A stretch of DNA of 64,000 bases from Paenibacillus caseinilyticus (GCF_027533645.1 NZ_JAQAGY010000005.1:62001-126000), one strand, 5' to 3'. Positions 8,624-17,431 are shown, numbered from the stretch's first letter. Notes: generated from the sequence alone by a model not told the origin. Numbers and translations are program-made.

Positions 8624-8726
8624 ACTCATTACACCGTCCCGTCGGAGCGGGTGGAGCTGCCGCCTTCGTACAATACGCTGGATAGTATTACGAGGGGCCG
8701 GCATGGTACCGGACGAGGCCCGAAGT
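8624..8726 (+). pseudogene. Possible remnant of a GH2 (beta-glucuronidase/galactosidase-like) N-terminal domain
   Basis: One frame reads YTVPSERVELPPSYNTLDS, and after a frame change the next reads YYEGPAWYRT. Together they resemble the GH2 sugar-binding domain pattern of VPSSYNTL followed by YEGPAWYRR. The stretch lies in the 395-base gap between the AraC gene and the GH88 gene. It has no start and is frameshifted, so at best it is a decayed fragment. The rest of the gap shows nothing recognisable except the GH88 ribosome site. Confidence 0.35.
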
Positions 8727-8786
8727 GAATAACCCGTATATCCGGGCCGGCTGCTCTCACAATGAATATACGAAGGAGCGAGTGCG

Positions 8787-9974
8787 ATGACGGATAGAGC
8801 GGGGAATGCACGATCCGTGCAGGCGGAGGGTGGAGCTGCGAAGTGGAGAGACGAGGCACAGCTGAAGGAGATCCTGCCGGAAGTCTGGACGCTGCTGCAG
8901 ACCAAGGTAAGCCGGATGATCGGCCAAATCGGCGGCAAGTCGCCCCACGTGGCAAGGCCGGAAGAAGGAATATATGACGACCTGCGGATAGACTGGTGGA
9001 CGTCGGGCTTCTGGCCGGGCCTGCTGTGGATCCTGCACGACATGACGGGAGAAGCGGCGTACCGCGAAGCGGCATGGCCGTGGGATGAGAAGATGGAGCG
9101 CCGCATGATCGAGGACAACAATTACCATCACGATGTTGGGTTCCAGTTCCTTCCGACGGCGGTCATCAAGTATAAGCTGACAGGCGATAAGGATGGGCTG
9201 CGGCGCGGGCTGCAGGCGGCGAACTTCCTGGCCGGCCGGTTCAATCTCGCCGGACGGTTCATCCGGGCGTGGAACGGCGACAAGCTTGGCTGGTCCATCG
9301 TAGACTCCTCGATGAACCTGTCCTTGCTCTTCTGGGCAAGCGAAGAGAGCGGAGACTCCCGCTTCGCGCAGATTGCCCGGGCTCATGCCGACACGGTAGT
9401 GGAGCACTTCATCCGCGCAGACGGTTCCGTGAACCACATCGTGTCGTTCGATCCGCATACCGGCGCGGTCATCGAATCCTTGGGCGGCCAAGGGGCGGCG
9501 CCGGATTCTTCATGGAGCCGGGGGGCCGCCTGGGCACTCCACGGCATGGCCAACACGTTCCGCTATACGGGGGACCGGCATTATCTGGAGGCGGCACAGC
9601 GGGTGGCGCATTACTTCCTGGCATGCCTGCCGGAGGACGGCGTGCCGCACTGGGACTTCCGCGCAGCAGATGATCTCGCTGCCGAGCCCCGCGATACGTC
9701 CGCGGGGGCCTGCGCCGCATCCGGCCTGCTGGAGCTGGCGGATGCGCTGCCGGGCCCTGGGGGGGCCGTCTACCGGCAGGGCGCCGAGCGCATCCTGCTG
9801 GGCCTCACACGTCATTACGGCACGTGGGACCGGCCGGAGCACGAGGCGATCCTGCTCTCCGGCACGGGCCACAAGCCCGCCGGACAGAATGTAGACGTTT
9901 CGCTGATCTACGGCGATTACTACTATGTCGAGGCGATAGCAAAGCTGATGGGTTGGGAGCGGCGTATTTTCTAA
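8787..9974 (+). CDS. Glycoside hydrolase family 88 unsaturated glucuronyl hydrolase
   Basis: 395 residues, the usual length. GH88 enzymes hydrate the double bond of 4,5-unsaturated uronic acids left at oligosaccharide ends by polysaccharide lyases, which releases the sugar. The two expected aspartates are seen at about D116 (YHHDVGFQF) and D173 (WSIVDSSMNLSLLFWAS), along with the family strings DDLRIDWWTSGFWPGLLW, SSWSRGAAWALHGM and VSLIYGDYYYVEA. There is no signal peptide, so it acts in the cytoplasm. AAGGAG precedes the ATG. The divergent AraC gene is the probable regulator. No lyase or transporter gene is adjacent. Confidence 0.93.
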   Translation: MTDRAGNARSVQAEGGAAKWRDEAQLKEILPEVWTLLQTKVSRMIGQIGGKSPHVARPEEGIYDDLRIDWWTSGFWPGLLWILHDMTGEAAYREAAWPWDEKMERRMIEDNNYHHDVGFQFLPTAVIKYKLTGDKDGLRRGLQAANFLAGRFNLAGRFIRAWNGDKLGWSIVDSSMNLSLLFWASEESGDSRFAQIARAHADTVVEHFIRADGSVNHIVSFDPHTGAVIESLGGQGAAPDSSWSRGAAWALHGMANTFRYTGDRHYLEAAQRVAHYFLACLPEDGVPHWDFRAADDLAAEPRDTSAGACAASGLLELADALPGPGGAVYRQGAERILLGLTRHYGTWDRPEHEAILLSGTGHKPAGQNVDVSLIYGDYYYVEAIAKLMGWERRIF

Positions 9975-10142
9975 GGAGGTATGAGCGCTCGAGGGCACTT
10001 ACTCTTCGGGGAACCGGAGCCCGAAGGACTGCGGCCGCTTTACAAAATCATCATGGGAATCCGCTCCCGGGGGTATTGTAGAATCGGCTGCAGTCCGGTA
10101 TGATAAATAACGATAGAGACAGATGATGGTTGTGAAGCACAC

Positions 10143-10179
10143 GCCGCTCATTCCCGGTAACGGGGATGGGCGGCTTTTT
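10143..10179 (+). terminator. Intrinsic terminator
   Basis: A 14-base stem (gccgctcattcccg / cggggatgggcggc, two G-U pairs) with a gtaa loop is followed by five T. It ends transcription from the GH88 side. Confidence 0.85.
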
Positions 10180-10232
10180 GTATTTCCAGGCCGGATTGCC
10201 TGACCACCATAGAATCGCAGAGATCATTGCAG

Positions 10233-10263
10233 TTGACTTTGCCCTTAGGGTAAGGGGTAGAGT
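10233..10263 (+). promoter_or_regulatory. MerR-type promoter with 19-bp spacer and central dyad
   Basis: TTGACT (10233-10238) and TAGAGT (10258-10263) are 19 bases apart, the over-long spacing typical of promoters untwisted by MerR activators. The spacer holds the palindrome ccctta-ggg-taaggg (10242-10256). It lies in front of the merR gene itself, which indicates autoregulation. Confidence 0.75.
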
Positions 10264-10317
10264 GTACAATACAAAGCAGGCAATCCGTAGGAACACACGA
10301 CGAAGGGAGGAGGCCTC

Positions 10318-11142
10318 TTGCTATCGATTGGAGAATTCTCGAAGATCTGTGAAGTATCTACCAAGACGCTTCGATACTATGATGAGATCGGATTAATTAA
10401 GCCGGATGAGATTAACCCCGAGAATGGATATAGGTATTACTCCATCGGACAGCTCCAAAAGATGCTCTTGATCAACAGGTTGAAATCGTATCACTTTTCG
10501 CTGGAAGACATCAAAGCCATGGTGGAATGGGAAGAGGATATATCCGATGAGAAGCTTTGTTCTGCTCTTCGCCGCAAGAGGGGGGAGATACAGGAGAAGG
10601 TCAGTGTTCTTGAATATACCCTGAACCAAATGAGCGATGACATTTTAAATTTAGAGAAGGGCCTAGCCATGATGTCCTACCTCGACCATATCGAAGTGCA
10701 GCTCGTTGAAACCCGGCCTATGAACATCCTCTCCATGCGGCAGATGATGAGTAGGGATGACTACATGTCAGGATACGGACCGTATTTTAGCAGACTGTAC
10801 ACCAAGATCGCTGGGGAAAAACTTACCCTGCTTGGCACGCCAATGACGATCTACCACAGCCCTGAATACGATCCGGCCGGCAATGATACAGAGTTTGCGA
10901 TCCCGGTGGAAGAGGTTGTAAAAGGCACGAGAGAACTGCCTGGAGGCCTGTGTGCGAAGTCCGTATTAAAGGGTGCCTATCCCGAATTGGCATCGGTCTA
11001 TGCCAAGCTGAGAGAATGGGCGGATAAGGAAGGATATGAATGGATGCAATCCCCCTATGAAGTATATGTAACCGGTCCCCATCAAACCGCCGCCCCGGAG
11101 GAGTCGGTTACCGAGGTGTATTTTCCTGTAATGAAAAAATAG
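10318..11142 (+). CDS. MerR-family regulator with GyrI-like effector-binding domain
   Basis: 274 residues with a TTG start just after AGGGAGGAGG. The N-terminus is a MerR winged helix (SIGEFSKICEVSTKTLRYYDEIGL). A coiled coil follows (about 75-115), and the C-terminal half resembles GyrI-like ligand domains (MTIYHSPEYDP, EFAIPVEE, YVTGPHQTAAPEESVTEVYFPV). Such regulators (BltR/BmrR class) bind drugs or small molecules and activate efflux or hydrolase genes. It has a classical MerR promoter upstream and is probably co-transcribed with the serine hydrolase gene 51 bases downstream. Confidence 0.9.
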   Translation: MLSIGEFSKICEVSTKTLRYYDEIGLIKPDEINPENGYRYYSIGQLQKMLLINRLKSYHFSLEDIKAMVEWEEDISDEKLCSALRRKRGEIQEKVSVLEYTLNQMSDDILNLEKGLAMMSYLDHIEVQLVETRPMNILSMRQMMSRDDYMSGYGPYFSRLYTKIAGEKLTLLGTPMTIYHSPEYDPAGNDTEFAIPVEEVVKGTRELPGGLCAKSVLKGAYPELASVYAKLREWADKEGYEWMQSPYEVYVTGPHQTAAPEESVTEVYFPVMKK

Positions 11143-11193
11143 CAGGATGACCTGCTTAACGCTCTTGTAGGACTCTTGTAGGAGGGATCTATC

Positions 11194-12216
11194 ATGCAAA
11201 GAAACTACTGGCCGACAGCAGCATGGCAATCCGCAGACCCGGCTGCCGTGGGAATGGACGAGAAGAAGCTTGCCGAACTTGAACCCGTGATAGCATCCGA
11301 GTACAGCAATATAAGCGGGATCGTTGTTGTGAGAAAAGGATACATCGCCTATGAGCGATATGATCATGGCTATGGAGCGGACGCGGCGCACCATGTGGCC
11401 TCCGTGACGAAAAGCATCCTATCCGCCCTCATGGGTATGGCTATAGAGGCAGGATATATCACGGATGCCGACCAGAAGGTACTGGATTTTTTTCCTGAAT
11501 ACGATCCGGATGCTGCGGATAAGCAGAAACGGGAAATCACCATACGCGACCTCCTTACGATGACAGCCCCCTATTCATTCGCAGACTGGCACGAGCCGCT
11601 GGACAAGATGTGCATGCAGCCCGACTGGACCTCATATGCTCTCGATATGCTGGGTCACAAGGGGAGCAGGGGAGCTTTCAAATATTCCACCGCAGGGGCG
11701 CACCTGCTGTCGGCTATCATCACCCGCAGCACAGGACAAAGCGCCCGGGAGTTTGCGGTCGAACGCTTATTCAAACCTATCGGAATGAAGGCGATCCCGG
11801 ATAATGACATGGAGGCATTTGGATTTGATGACTTATTCGGAGATAAGGTGAAGGGATGGGTGAAAGACCCGCAGGGCAACTCCACAGGAGGATGGGGACT
11901 TACGCTGACTCCCCGGGATATGGCGCGGTTTGGTTTTCTATATCTGAACCGGGGGGTGTGGGACCGTCATCAGGTTATTCCGGAGACATGGATAGAAGAA
12001 TCAACAGCTATGAACCCCAATCATTACGGATACCTTTGGTGGTTGCGCGAAGAGGACGGAATTTCCGCATACTTGGCACTTGGCGATGGCGGGAATGTCA
12101 TCTGCTGCATACCGGACAAAGACCTGGTCGTAGCCATTGCATCCGAGTTCATTCCTAATCCGCGTGATAGGTGGACACTGATTAAGGAACATGTGGTTCC
12201 GGCCGTATCCGGCTGA
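11194..12216 (+). CDS. Serine hydrolase of the class C beta-lactamase/penicillin-binding family
   Basis: 340 residues. The SxxK nucleophile motif is SVTK in HHVASVTKSILSALMG, and the second motif is the YSTAG of FKYSTAGAHLLSAI. No signal peptide is seen, so it is probably a cytoplasmic esterase/amidase-type member rather than a true beta-lactamase. GGAGG precedes the ATG. Its place behind a MerR/GyrI regulator suggests it acts on a small molecule that the regulator senses; that is inference. Confidence 0.85.
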   Translation: MQRNYWPTAAWQSADPAAVGMDEKKLAELEPVIASEYSNISGIVVVRKGYIAYERYDHGYGADAAHHVASVTKSILSALMGMAIEAGYITDADQKVLDFFPEYDPDAADKQKREITIRDLLTMTAPYSFADWHEPLDKMCMQPDWTSYALDMLGHKGSRGAFKYSTAGAHLLSAIITRSTGQSAREFAVERLFKPIGMKAIPDNDMEAFGFDDLFGDKVKGWVKDPQGNSTGGWGLTLTPRDMARFGFLYLNRGVWDRHQVIPETWIEESTAMNPNHYGYLWWLREEDGISAYLALGDGGNVICCIPDKDLVVAIASEFIPNPRDRWTLIKEHVVPAVSG

Positions 12217-12301
12217 ACTTGAAAGGCGCACCCGCTCACAGGGATATAAATAACGCTGCTATGACGGAAAAGTATGGAGGCGCCACAGCAGCATAGCATA
12301 C

Positions 12302-12354
12302 GCCAAAGAAACCGGCGGTTTTGATATTTAATCAAAACCGCCGGTTTCTTTGGC
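12302..12354. terminator. Perfect 24-bp bidirectional hairpin
   Basis: Arms of 24 bases (12302-12325 and 12331-12354) pair perfectly round attta. Core aaaccggcggtttt is followed on each strand by a T-rich stretch inside the outer arm. It lies between convergent genes and can serve both. Confidence 0.85.
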
Positions 12355-12529
12355 AGCGGCCGGGCGGCACTGCGACCACGCACCGCCTGCACGCTTTGTC
12401 CATGCACCGCTTGCGACGCTGCGACCCCGATCTGTCTGCACGCTTTGTCCGCGCTCCGCGCGCCCCCACCAGCCTACGCGTCCGCACATCATCCGCGCCA
12501 TTACGCGGCTTCGGCCCTCCGCCAAGGCC

Positions 12530-13513
12530 CTACACCCTGGCGTCTTCTACGGTGCCGAGGCCGGCCTGGCTGCGCATGCGCTGGCGGAACTCCTTCGGCG
12601 AGCACTGGTTGTGCCGTTTGAAGAGCTTGTAGAACTGGGCCATGTTCGGGATGCCGACCTCGAAGCCGACTTCCATGATGCTCAGATCGCGGGTGAGCAG
12701 GAGACGCTCGGCGGTTTTGACCCGCTTGTAGTTCACGTAGTCGACGAAGGAGAGGCCCATCGCCTTCTTGAAGTACTTGATAAAATAGTGGTAGCTGAGA
12801 TTGAGCAGCCCGCATACGTCCTCGACCGCGATCTTCTCGCCGAGGTGGCGGTCGACGTAGTCGAGGGCGGGGCGCAGCCGCAGCAGTTCGCTGTCGTCCG
12901 TGCCGCCTAGGACGCCGCGGTGATCGCAGCGCAGCAGCAGGAGCATCAGCCGCTTGATCGATGACGAGATCGCCATCTCATAGCCCCGCAGCCGGTTCTG
13001 CGACTCCTCGTAGATGTCCATCACGAGCCCGAAGGCTTCCCGGCGGGCCGCCTCATTCTCCCGAAAAATATAATTGAGTTCTCCGAGCGGCCGGGTCAGC
13101 TCGGAGAACGCGGAGAGATACGGCATCGTGCTCTGGTCGAAGTGCTGCGACAGGTCGAGCTGGAACACCACCTGCCGGATCGCCGACGCATCCGGTTTAT
13201 ACGTGCGGTGCAGCTGTGACGCGCCGAGCAGCATGACATCGCCGGGGCCGAGCGTGCAGGAGTCGTCCTTCGTCTGCACCCCGAGCTGTCCCTCGAGCAC
13301 GACGAGAAACTCTACTTCTTTATGATAATGCCAGTGCCACCGCTCCGGAATACCGTACGTGGGCAGGTCCCAGAACAGCTCCCAGATTTTCAGCCGCAGC
13401 AGCGGATTCTGATAGACCACAACTTCCTCATTGATCGCCTCGAGAGGCGAGTCCAGCGCCGCATTCATCAACAGGTCTCGTGCACCTCGCTCCACCAACA
13501 TGGACACTTCCAT
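12530..13513 (-). CDS. AraC-family regulator divergent from thuA-like gene
   Basis: About 327 residues with an N-terminal cupin domain (WHWHYHKEVEFLVVLEG, GPGDVMLLGASQLHRTY) and a C-terminal AraC helix-turn-helix pair (IAVEDVCGLLNLSYHYFIKYF, LSIMEVGFEVGIPNMAQFYKLF). The start is uncertain: the ATG at 13513 lacks a ribosome site, while ATG 13501 has GGAAGTG just before it. The divergent layout with the ThuA-domain gene makes it the likely regulator of that gene. Confidence 0.87.
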   Translation of the reverse strand: MEVSMLVERGARDLLMNAALDSPLEAINEEVVVYQNPLLRLKIWELFWDLPTYGIPERWHWHYHKEVEFLVVLEGQLGVQTKDDSCTLGPGDVMLLGASQLHRTYKPDASAIRQVVFQLDLSQHFDQSTMPYLSAFSELTRPLGELNYIFRENEAARREAFGLVMDIYEESQNRLRGYEMAISSSIKRLMLLLLRCDHRGVLGGTDDSELLRLRPALDYVDRHLGEKIAVEDVCGLLNLSYHYFIKYFKKAMGLSFVDYVNYKRVKTAERLLLTRDLSIMEVGFEVGIPNMAQFYKLFKRHNQCSPKEFRQRMRSQAGLGTVEDARV

Positions 13514-13713
13514 AATATGTATACGTATTCAAGCGCAGCCTGATGAAGGATCCAGGCCTGACACCCCCAGTATATCACGAATCAACAACCATGGCATTTT
13601 TGCATAAGACCCAGGCAGGATCGAGCATATCTTTTTGGGTAAAGAATCAATATACTCAGTGGTATCTGATCATCCTATTCACCATATCAATCAAACCTTG
13701 GAGGGATCCGCTA

Positions 13714-14454
13714 ATGGCACAGCCCAAACTGCGCGTTACCGTATGGAATGAATTCCGTCATGAAAAAAAGAACGAGAAAGTCCGCGCCGTCTACCCGAAC
13801 GGCATTCATACCGCCATCGGCGAAGGGCTGGGCGACGAAGTCGAGGTCACGTACGCGACGCTTGATGAGCCGGAGCATGGCCTGACGCAGGAAGTGCTCG
13901 ACAACACCGATGTCCTCTTCTGGTGGGGGCATATGGCCCACGACGAAGTGAGCGATGATATCGTGAAACGCGTGCAGGACCGCGTCCTGCATGGCATGGG
14001 GCTGATCGTGCTGCACTCCGGCCATTTCTCGAAGATTTTCAAGACGCTGATGGGCACCTCCTGCGACCTGAAGTGGCGCGAGGCCGACGAGAAGGAGCGC
14101 ATCTGGGTCGTGAGCCCGGGCCACCCGATTGTAGAAGGCATAGGCGAATACATCGACTTCGAAGAAGAAGAGATGTACGGCGAGCACTTCGACATCCCGG
14201 CGCCGGATGAGCTCATCATGGTGTCTTGGTTCGAAGGCGGCGAAGTGTTCCGCAGCGGCTGCACCTTCTCCCGCGGCCAAGGCAAGATCTTCTACTTCCG
14301 CCCAGGGCACGAGACCTACCCGACGTACTACAACGAACAAGTGCGCCGCGTGCTCTCCAACGCTGCGAAGTGGGCCGCCCCGTCGACCCGCGAGTATCCG
14401 AAGTACGGCAACCACAAGCCGCTCGAGGTCATCAAGGCGAAGACGAACGCGTAA
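13714..14454 (+). CDS. ThuA-domain protein (trehalose utilisation family)
   Basis: 246 residues from the ATG at 13714, eight bases after GGAGGG. The protein has the class I glutamine-amidotransferase-like fold of ThuA proteins ([63 protein letters not shown]). ThuA-like proteins are linked to sugar oxidation and catabolism in rhizobia, but their reaction is not settled. An intrinsic terminator follows at 14483-14526. The divergent AraC gene is the likely regulator, and no oxidoreductase partner is adjacent. Confidence 0.9.
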   Translation: MAQPKLRVTVWNEFRHEKKNEKVRAVYPNGIHTAIGEGLGDEVEVTYATLDEPEHGLTQEVLDNTDVLFWWGHMAHDEVSDDIVKRVQDRVLHGMGLIVLHSGHFSKIFKTLMGTSCDLKWREADEKERIWVVSPGHPIVEGIGEYIDFEEEEMYGEHFDIPAPDELIMVSWFEGGEVFRSGCTFSRGQGKIFYFRPGHETYPTYYNEQVRRVLSNAAKWAAPSTREYPKYGNHKPLEVIKAKTNA

Positions 14455-14482
14455 CGACCGAACATTTTTGTGATAACTGACA

Positions 14483-14526
14483 GGCCCGGATCGCACCGAA
14501 AGAGGTGCCGCCTCCGGGCCTTTTTT
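14483..14526 (+). terminator. Intrinsic terminator
   Basis: ggcccgga (14483-14490) pairs with tccgggcc (14513-14520), with an inner gcacc/ggtgc stem, and is followed by six T. Confidence 0.9.
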
Positions 14527-14572
14527 GGGCGCCGAAGTTCAAGGGAAGGACCTGCGGGGGTCCGGAAGATTA

Positions 14573-14785
14573 CAGGCGGACGGGTATTACTTGGATCTTC
14601 GTTTCACGGCGCTGGTGGTAGCAGCTTTGTACGGAAGCCTGCGCAATTCAGCGGTGCTTGTCGGGACCATGGTGGCCTTCGGCCTCATCCGTGCGATGAA
14701 CGGGAGGGTAGATATTCACAGCAAGAAAGGCTCGGGTACGGAATTACCATTCTGCTCCCCAGAATGTGTAGGGTGTGCAGGATTA
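14573..14785 (+). pseudogene. Decayed sensor histidine kinase (LytS-type membrane end joined to ATPase tail)
   Basis: One frame reads YYLDLRFTALVVAALYGS, like the 5TM-LYT membrane domain of LytS-type sensors, and runs straight into LIRAMNGRVDIHSKKGSGTE, like the end of a histidine kinase ATPase domain. The last strand, ITILLPR, is in another frame, one base off (gaatt where gaaatt is expected). The dimerisation and most of the catalytic domains are missing. This is an internally deleted, frameshifted remnant. Confidence 0.6.
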
Positions 14786-14874
14786 TGGAAGCGGTGTCTA
14801 TGGAGGATAACGCAGCAATGCTTTGAGGGCTGGAACGGGTTGTAAGGCGGCATCCCGTTGCAGTCCTTTTTCAA

Positions 14875-14930
14875 TTGACGAATTAGGACGATCGTGCTAA
14901 TATCTCATTAAATTGGACGTTCGTCCTAAT
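14875..14930 (+). promoter_or_regulatory. Promoter with two TetR-type palindromic operators
   Basis: TTGACG (14875-14880) and TAATAT (14898-14903) have a 17-base spacer. ttaggacgatcgtgctaa (14883-14900) fills the spacer, and attggacgttcgtcctaat (14912-14930) lies downstream. Both are palindromes of the form TTrGGACG-N2-CGTCCTAA, centred about 30 bases apart. A TetR gene is in the operon, so it is the obvious ligand. Confidence 0.8.
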
Positions 14931-14964
14931 TGTGTTGCAGAATTTTGAAGGAGATGAGATCATA

Positions 14965-16047
14965 ATGTCAAATGAATTATTTGAGCCTGTTCAGCTGGGT
15001 GATCTGACACTGTCCAACCGGATGGTCATGGCACCGATGACTCGTAATCGCGCCGATGCTAGCGGTGTTGTGCCGCCCATGATGGTGACCTACTATCAAC
15101 AACGTGCCAGTGCCGGTCTCATCATTACAGAGTCTGCCCCCGTTTCACCGGAGGCGGTCGGCTACCCGTTCACCCCGGGGATCTATACGGATACCCAAGC
15201 TGTCAGCTGGCGCCGCGTGACTGATGCGGTGCACTCCGCCGGCGGACGTATCTTTCTTCAGCTGCAGCATTGCGGGAGGATCTCCCACCCGAGCTTGCAG
15301 CCGGACCACGCGACGCCAGTGGCTCCGTCGGCACTGCGGCCGGAGGGACAGGTCTATACCTATACCGGAAAGCACGATTATGTGATGCCGCGCGCGCTGG
15401 AGACCTCTGAAATTCCGAAGATGGCAGCGCAGTTCCAACGCGCTGCAGAGATGGCCAAACAAGCCGGCTTTGATGGCGTGGAGGTACACGGCGCGAACGG
15501 TTATGTGATCGATCAATTCCTCCGCGACGGCAGCAACCGCCGCACCGATGCGTATGGGGGCAGCGTGCAGAATCGGATGCGCCTGCTGAACGAAGTCCTC
15601 GATGCGGTTTGTGCGGTGTGGCCGGCCCAGCGTGTAGGCGTACGCTTGACCCCGGAGAACCGGTTCAACTCCATGTCGGATTCCAACCCGCAGAAGCATT
15701 TCTCGTATTTTGCCGAGCAGCTCAGTCCGCGCGGTTTGGCGTATCTGCATGTGCTCGAAGGTGATATGATGACGAGGAACAGTGAGCTGGACTATCGAGC
15801 CTTGCGTTCGAAGTTTGCGGGTACGTATATCGCTAACAATGGCTATGACTTGCTTCGTGCCCAAACAGCGTTACGCAGCGGCGCCGCGGATTTGGTTGCT
15901 TTTGGGGCCCCGTTCTTGGCCAATCCGGATCTGGTGCGCCGCTATCGGGAGGGCCTGCCATTGAATGAAGCCGATCCCGCCACGTTCTACCAAGGCGGCG
16001 AAGAGGGTTACATCGATTATTCCTTTTACTGCGGTGAGGAAGCATAA
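14965..16047 (+). CDS. Old Yellow Enzyme-type alkene reductase (NADH:flavin oxidoreductase)
   Basis: About 360 residues from ATG 14965, after GAAGGAG. OYE proteins are FMN enzymes that reduce activated C=C bonds and nitro compounds with NAD(P)H. The family strings NRMVMAPMTRNRAD, HGANGYVIDQFLRDGSNRRTDAYGGS, VGVRLTPENRF and GAPFLANPDLVRRY are all present, so it should be active (NemA/XenA-like class). It is first in an operon with a TetR regulator and the DNA glycosylase Tag, behind twin TetR operators. This suits a response to electrophiles, as with NemR-NemA of E. coli. Confidence 0.93.
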   Translation: MSNELFEPVQLGDLTLSNRMVMAPMTRNRADASGVVPPMMVTYYQQRASAGLIITESAPVSPEAVGYPFTPGIYTDTQAVSWRRVTDAVHSAGGRIFLQLQHCGRISHPSLQPDHATPVAPSALRPEGQVYTYTGKHDYVMPRALETSEIPKMAAQFQRAAEMAKQAGFDGVEVHGANGYVIDQFLRDGSNRRTDAYGGSVQNRMRLLNEVLDAVCAVWPAQRVGVRLTPENRFNSMSDSNPQKHFSYFAEQLSPRGLAYLHVLEGDMMTRNSELDYRALRSKFAGTYIANNGYDLLRAQTALRSGAADLVAFGAPFLANPDLVRRYREGLPLNEADPATFYQGGEEGYIDYSFYCGEEA

Positions 16048-16095
16048 GTAAGCCGACTGACCTTGGAGGTGTGGTCGGCGACGGAGGTGTTAGGC

Positions 16096-16698
16096 ATGAA
16101 AGGTAAAATAACTCGCGAGCACATCGTCGAATCGGCCGACCGGCTGTTCTATCAGCGGGGTTACGAGCATACATCCTTCGCGGATATTGCCGATTCTGTG
16201 CAAATTTCCAAGGGGAACTTCTATTATCACTTCAAATCGAAGGACGAGATTCTGGCTGCCGTGATTGAGCTGCGGCTGGAGAATACCCGGAACATGCTGG
16301 TGCAATGGGAAGACGAAGGAGAGCGGCCCGAGGATCGGATCAAGAGCTTTATCCATATTCTGATTGCCAACCAGGCTGATATTACCATGTACGGTTGCCC
16401 GGTCGGCACGCTCTGCACGGAACTGGCGAAGCTCAATCATGCCTCGAAGGCGGAGGCAAGCGAGCTGTTCTCCTTGTTTCGTTCCTGGCTGAGCCGGCAG
16501 TTCGTGCAGCTCGGCCGCGAAGCAGACGCCGACGAGCTGGCGATGCATCTCCTCGCCCGCAGCCAAGGGGTCGCCACGCTGGCGCAAGCGTTTCGGGACG
16601 AGGGATTCATTAAGCATGAGGTCGAGCAGATGTGTGACTGGTTGAGCTGTATGGCAAACGCCACGCAGCTTGCGCACGAATCAGGAGGGGGCCTATGA
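16096..16698 (+). CDS. TetR-family repressor (NemR/AcuR-like)
   Basis: About 200 residues from ATG 16096, after GGAGGTG. The N-terminal helix-turn-helix is clear (FYQRGYEHTSFADIADSVQISKGNFYYHFKSKDEIL). The C-terminal domain has cysteines in MYGCPVGTLCTEL and MCDWLSCM, positions where electrophile-sensing TetR proteins often carry reactive thiols. It lies between the OYE gene and tag and overlaps the tag start by ATGA. It probably represses its own operon through the palindromes at 14883-14930. Confidence 0.9.
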   Translation: MKGKITREHIVESADRLFYQRGYEHTSFADIADSVQISKGNFYYHFKSKDEILAAVIELRLENTRNMLVQWEDEGERPEDRIKSFIHILIANQADITMYGCPVGTLCTELAKLNHASKAEASELFSLFRSWLSRQFVQLGREADADELAMHLLARSQGVATLAQAFRDEGFIKHEVEQMCDWLSCMANATQLAHESGGGL

Positions 16699-17321
16699 GC
16701 ACGACGATAGTGGGGCAAGATGGCAAACCGCGCTGCAGCTGGTGCGGCGCCGCGCCGGAATTTCCGCATTATCACGACACCGAATGGGGATTTCCGGTCA
16801 GCGACGATCGACGGTTGTTCGAGAAATTAAGTCTGGAGGGATTCCAATCCGGACTGAGCTGGCGTACCATCCTTGCCAAACGCGAGAACTTCCGCGAGGC
16901 GTTCCATCAGTTTGATTTCGACCGAATCGCATGCTATACGGAGCGTGACCTGGGCCGATTGCTCGGAAATGAAGGCATCATCCGACATCGCGGCAAGATC
17001 GAGGCGGTTATTAACAATGCGCAGCGGGTGCAGGAGCTCATTCAACGCGAAGGCTCGCTAGCCGCCTTCATCTGGCGGTACGAGCCGGACCGGAGTCAGC
17101 TGGCAGCGCCGCAGACCGCATCGACCTCGGCGCAATCGATCGCGCTGTCGAAGGAGCTCAAACAGCAGGGCTGGAAATTCGTCGGGCCTACTACGGTGTA
17201 TGCCTTCATGCAAGCGATGGGGTTAATCAACGATCATGCCGAGGGTTGCGCGACCCGGGTAGAGGTTGAGCGCGCGCGCCAACATTTCCAGCGTCCAGTG
17301 GATGGGAGGAGCCATCGTTGA
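16695..17321 (+). CDS. tag: DNA-3-methyladenine glycosylase I
   Basis: 208 residues. Tag removes 3-methyladenine from alkylated DNA. The zinc-site residues match E. coli Tag in spacing: C14 and H27 (RCSWCG, HYHDTEW) and H181 and C185 (NDHAEGC). The strings EKLSLEGFQSGLSWRTIL and WKFVGPTTVYAFMQAMG are typical. The start overlaps the TetR stop. Co-expression with an OYE and a thiol-rich TetR links alkylation or electrophile stress to base-excision repair. The last residues run into RSHR, a little longer than usual. Confidence 0.95.
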   Translation: MSTTIVGQDGKPRCSWCGAAPEFPHYHDTEWGFPVSDDRRLFEKLSLEGFQSGLSWRTILAKRENFREAFHQFDFDRIACYTERDLGRLLGNEGIIRHRGKIEAVINNAQRVQELIQREGSLAAFIWRYEPDRSQLAAPQTASTSAQSIALSKELKQQGWKFVGPTTVYAFMQAMGLINDHAEGCATRVEVERARQHFQRPVDGRSHR

Positions 17322-17352
17322 ACCTGAACCGTTCCGTCATTAATCGCAGAGG

Positions 17353-17431
17353 ATTTTCCTGAACCCACAATCCGGATAGAGTTTGAAGCGAATATTCCAT
17401 GGATGCTAAGTGAACCGCCGGAATCAGAATG
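17353..17431 (+). pseudogene. Short coding-like remnant
   Basis: The frame DFPEPTIRIEFEANIPWM continues to LSEPPESE and a stop. It has no start or ribosome site and reads like the tail of a lost gene. The family is not recognised. The surrounding 150 bases hold nothing else. Confidence 0.25.

Noticed and set aside
9980..10102. Short frame directly after the GH88 stop with AGGAGG next to its ATG
   Set aside because: The ribosome site is only about one base from the ATG, and the product has no recognisable feature.
11194..12216. True secreted class C beta-lactamase
   Set aside because: No signal peptide is visible, so only the broader serine hydrolase call is made.
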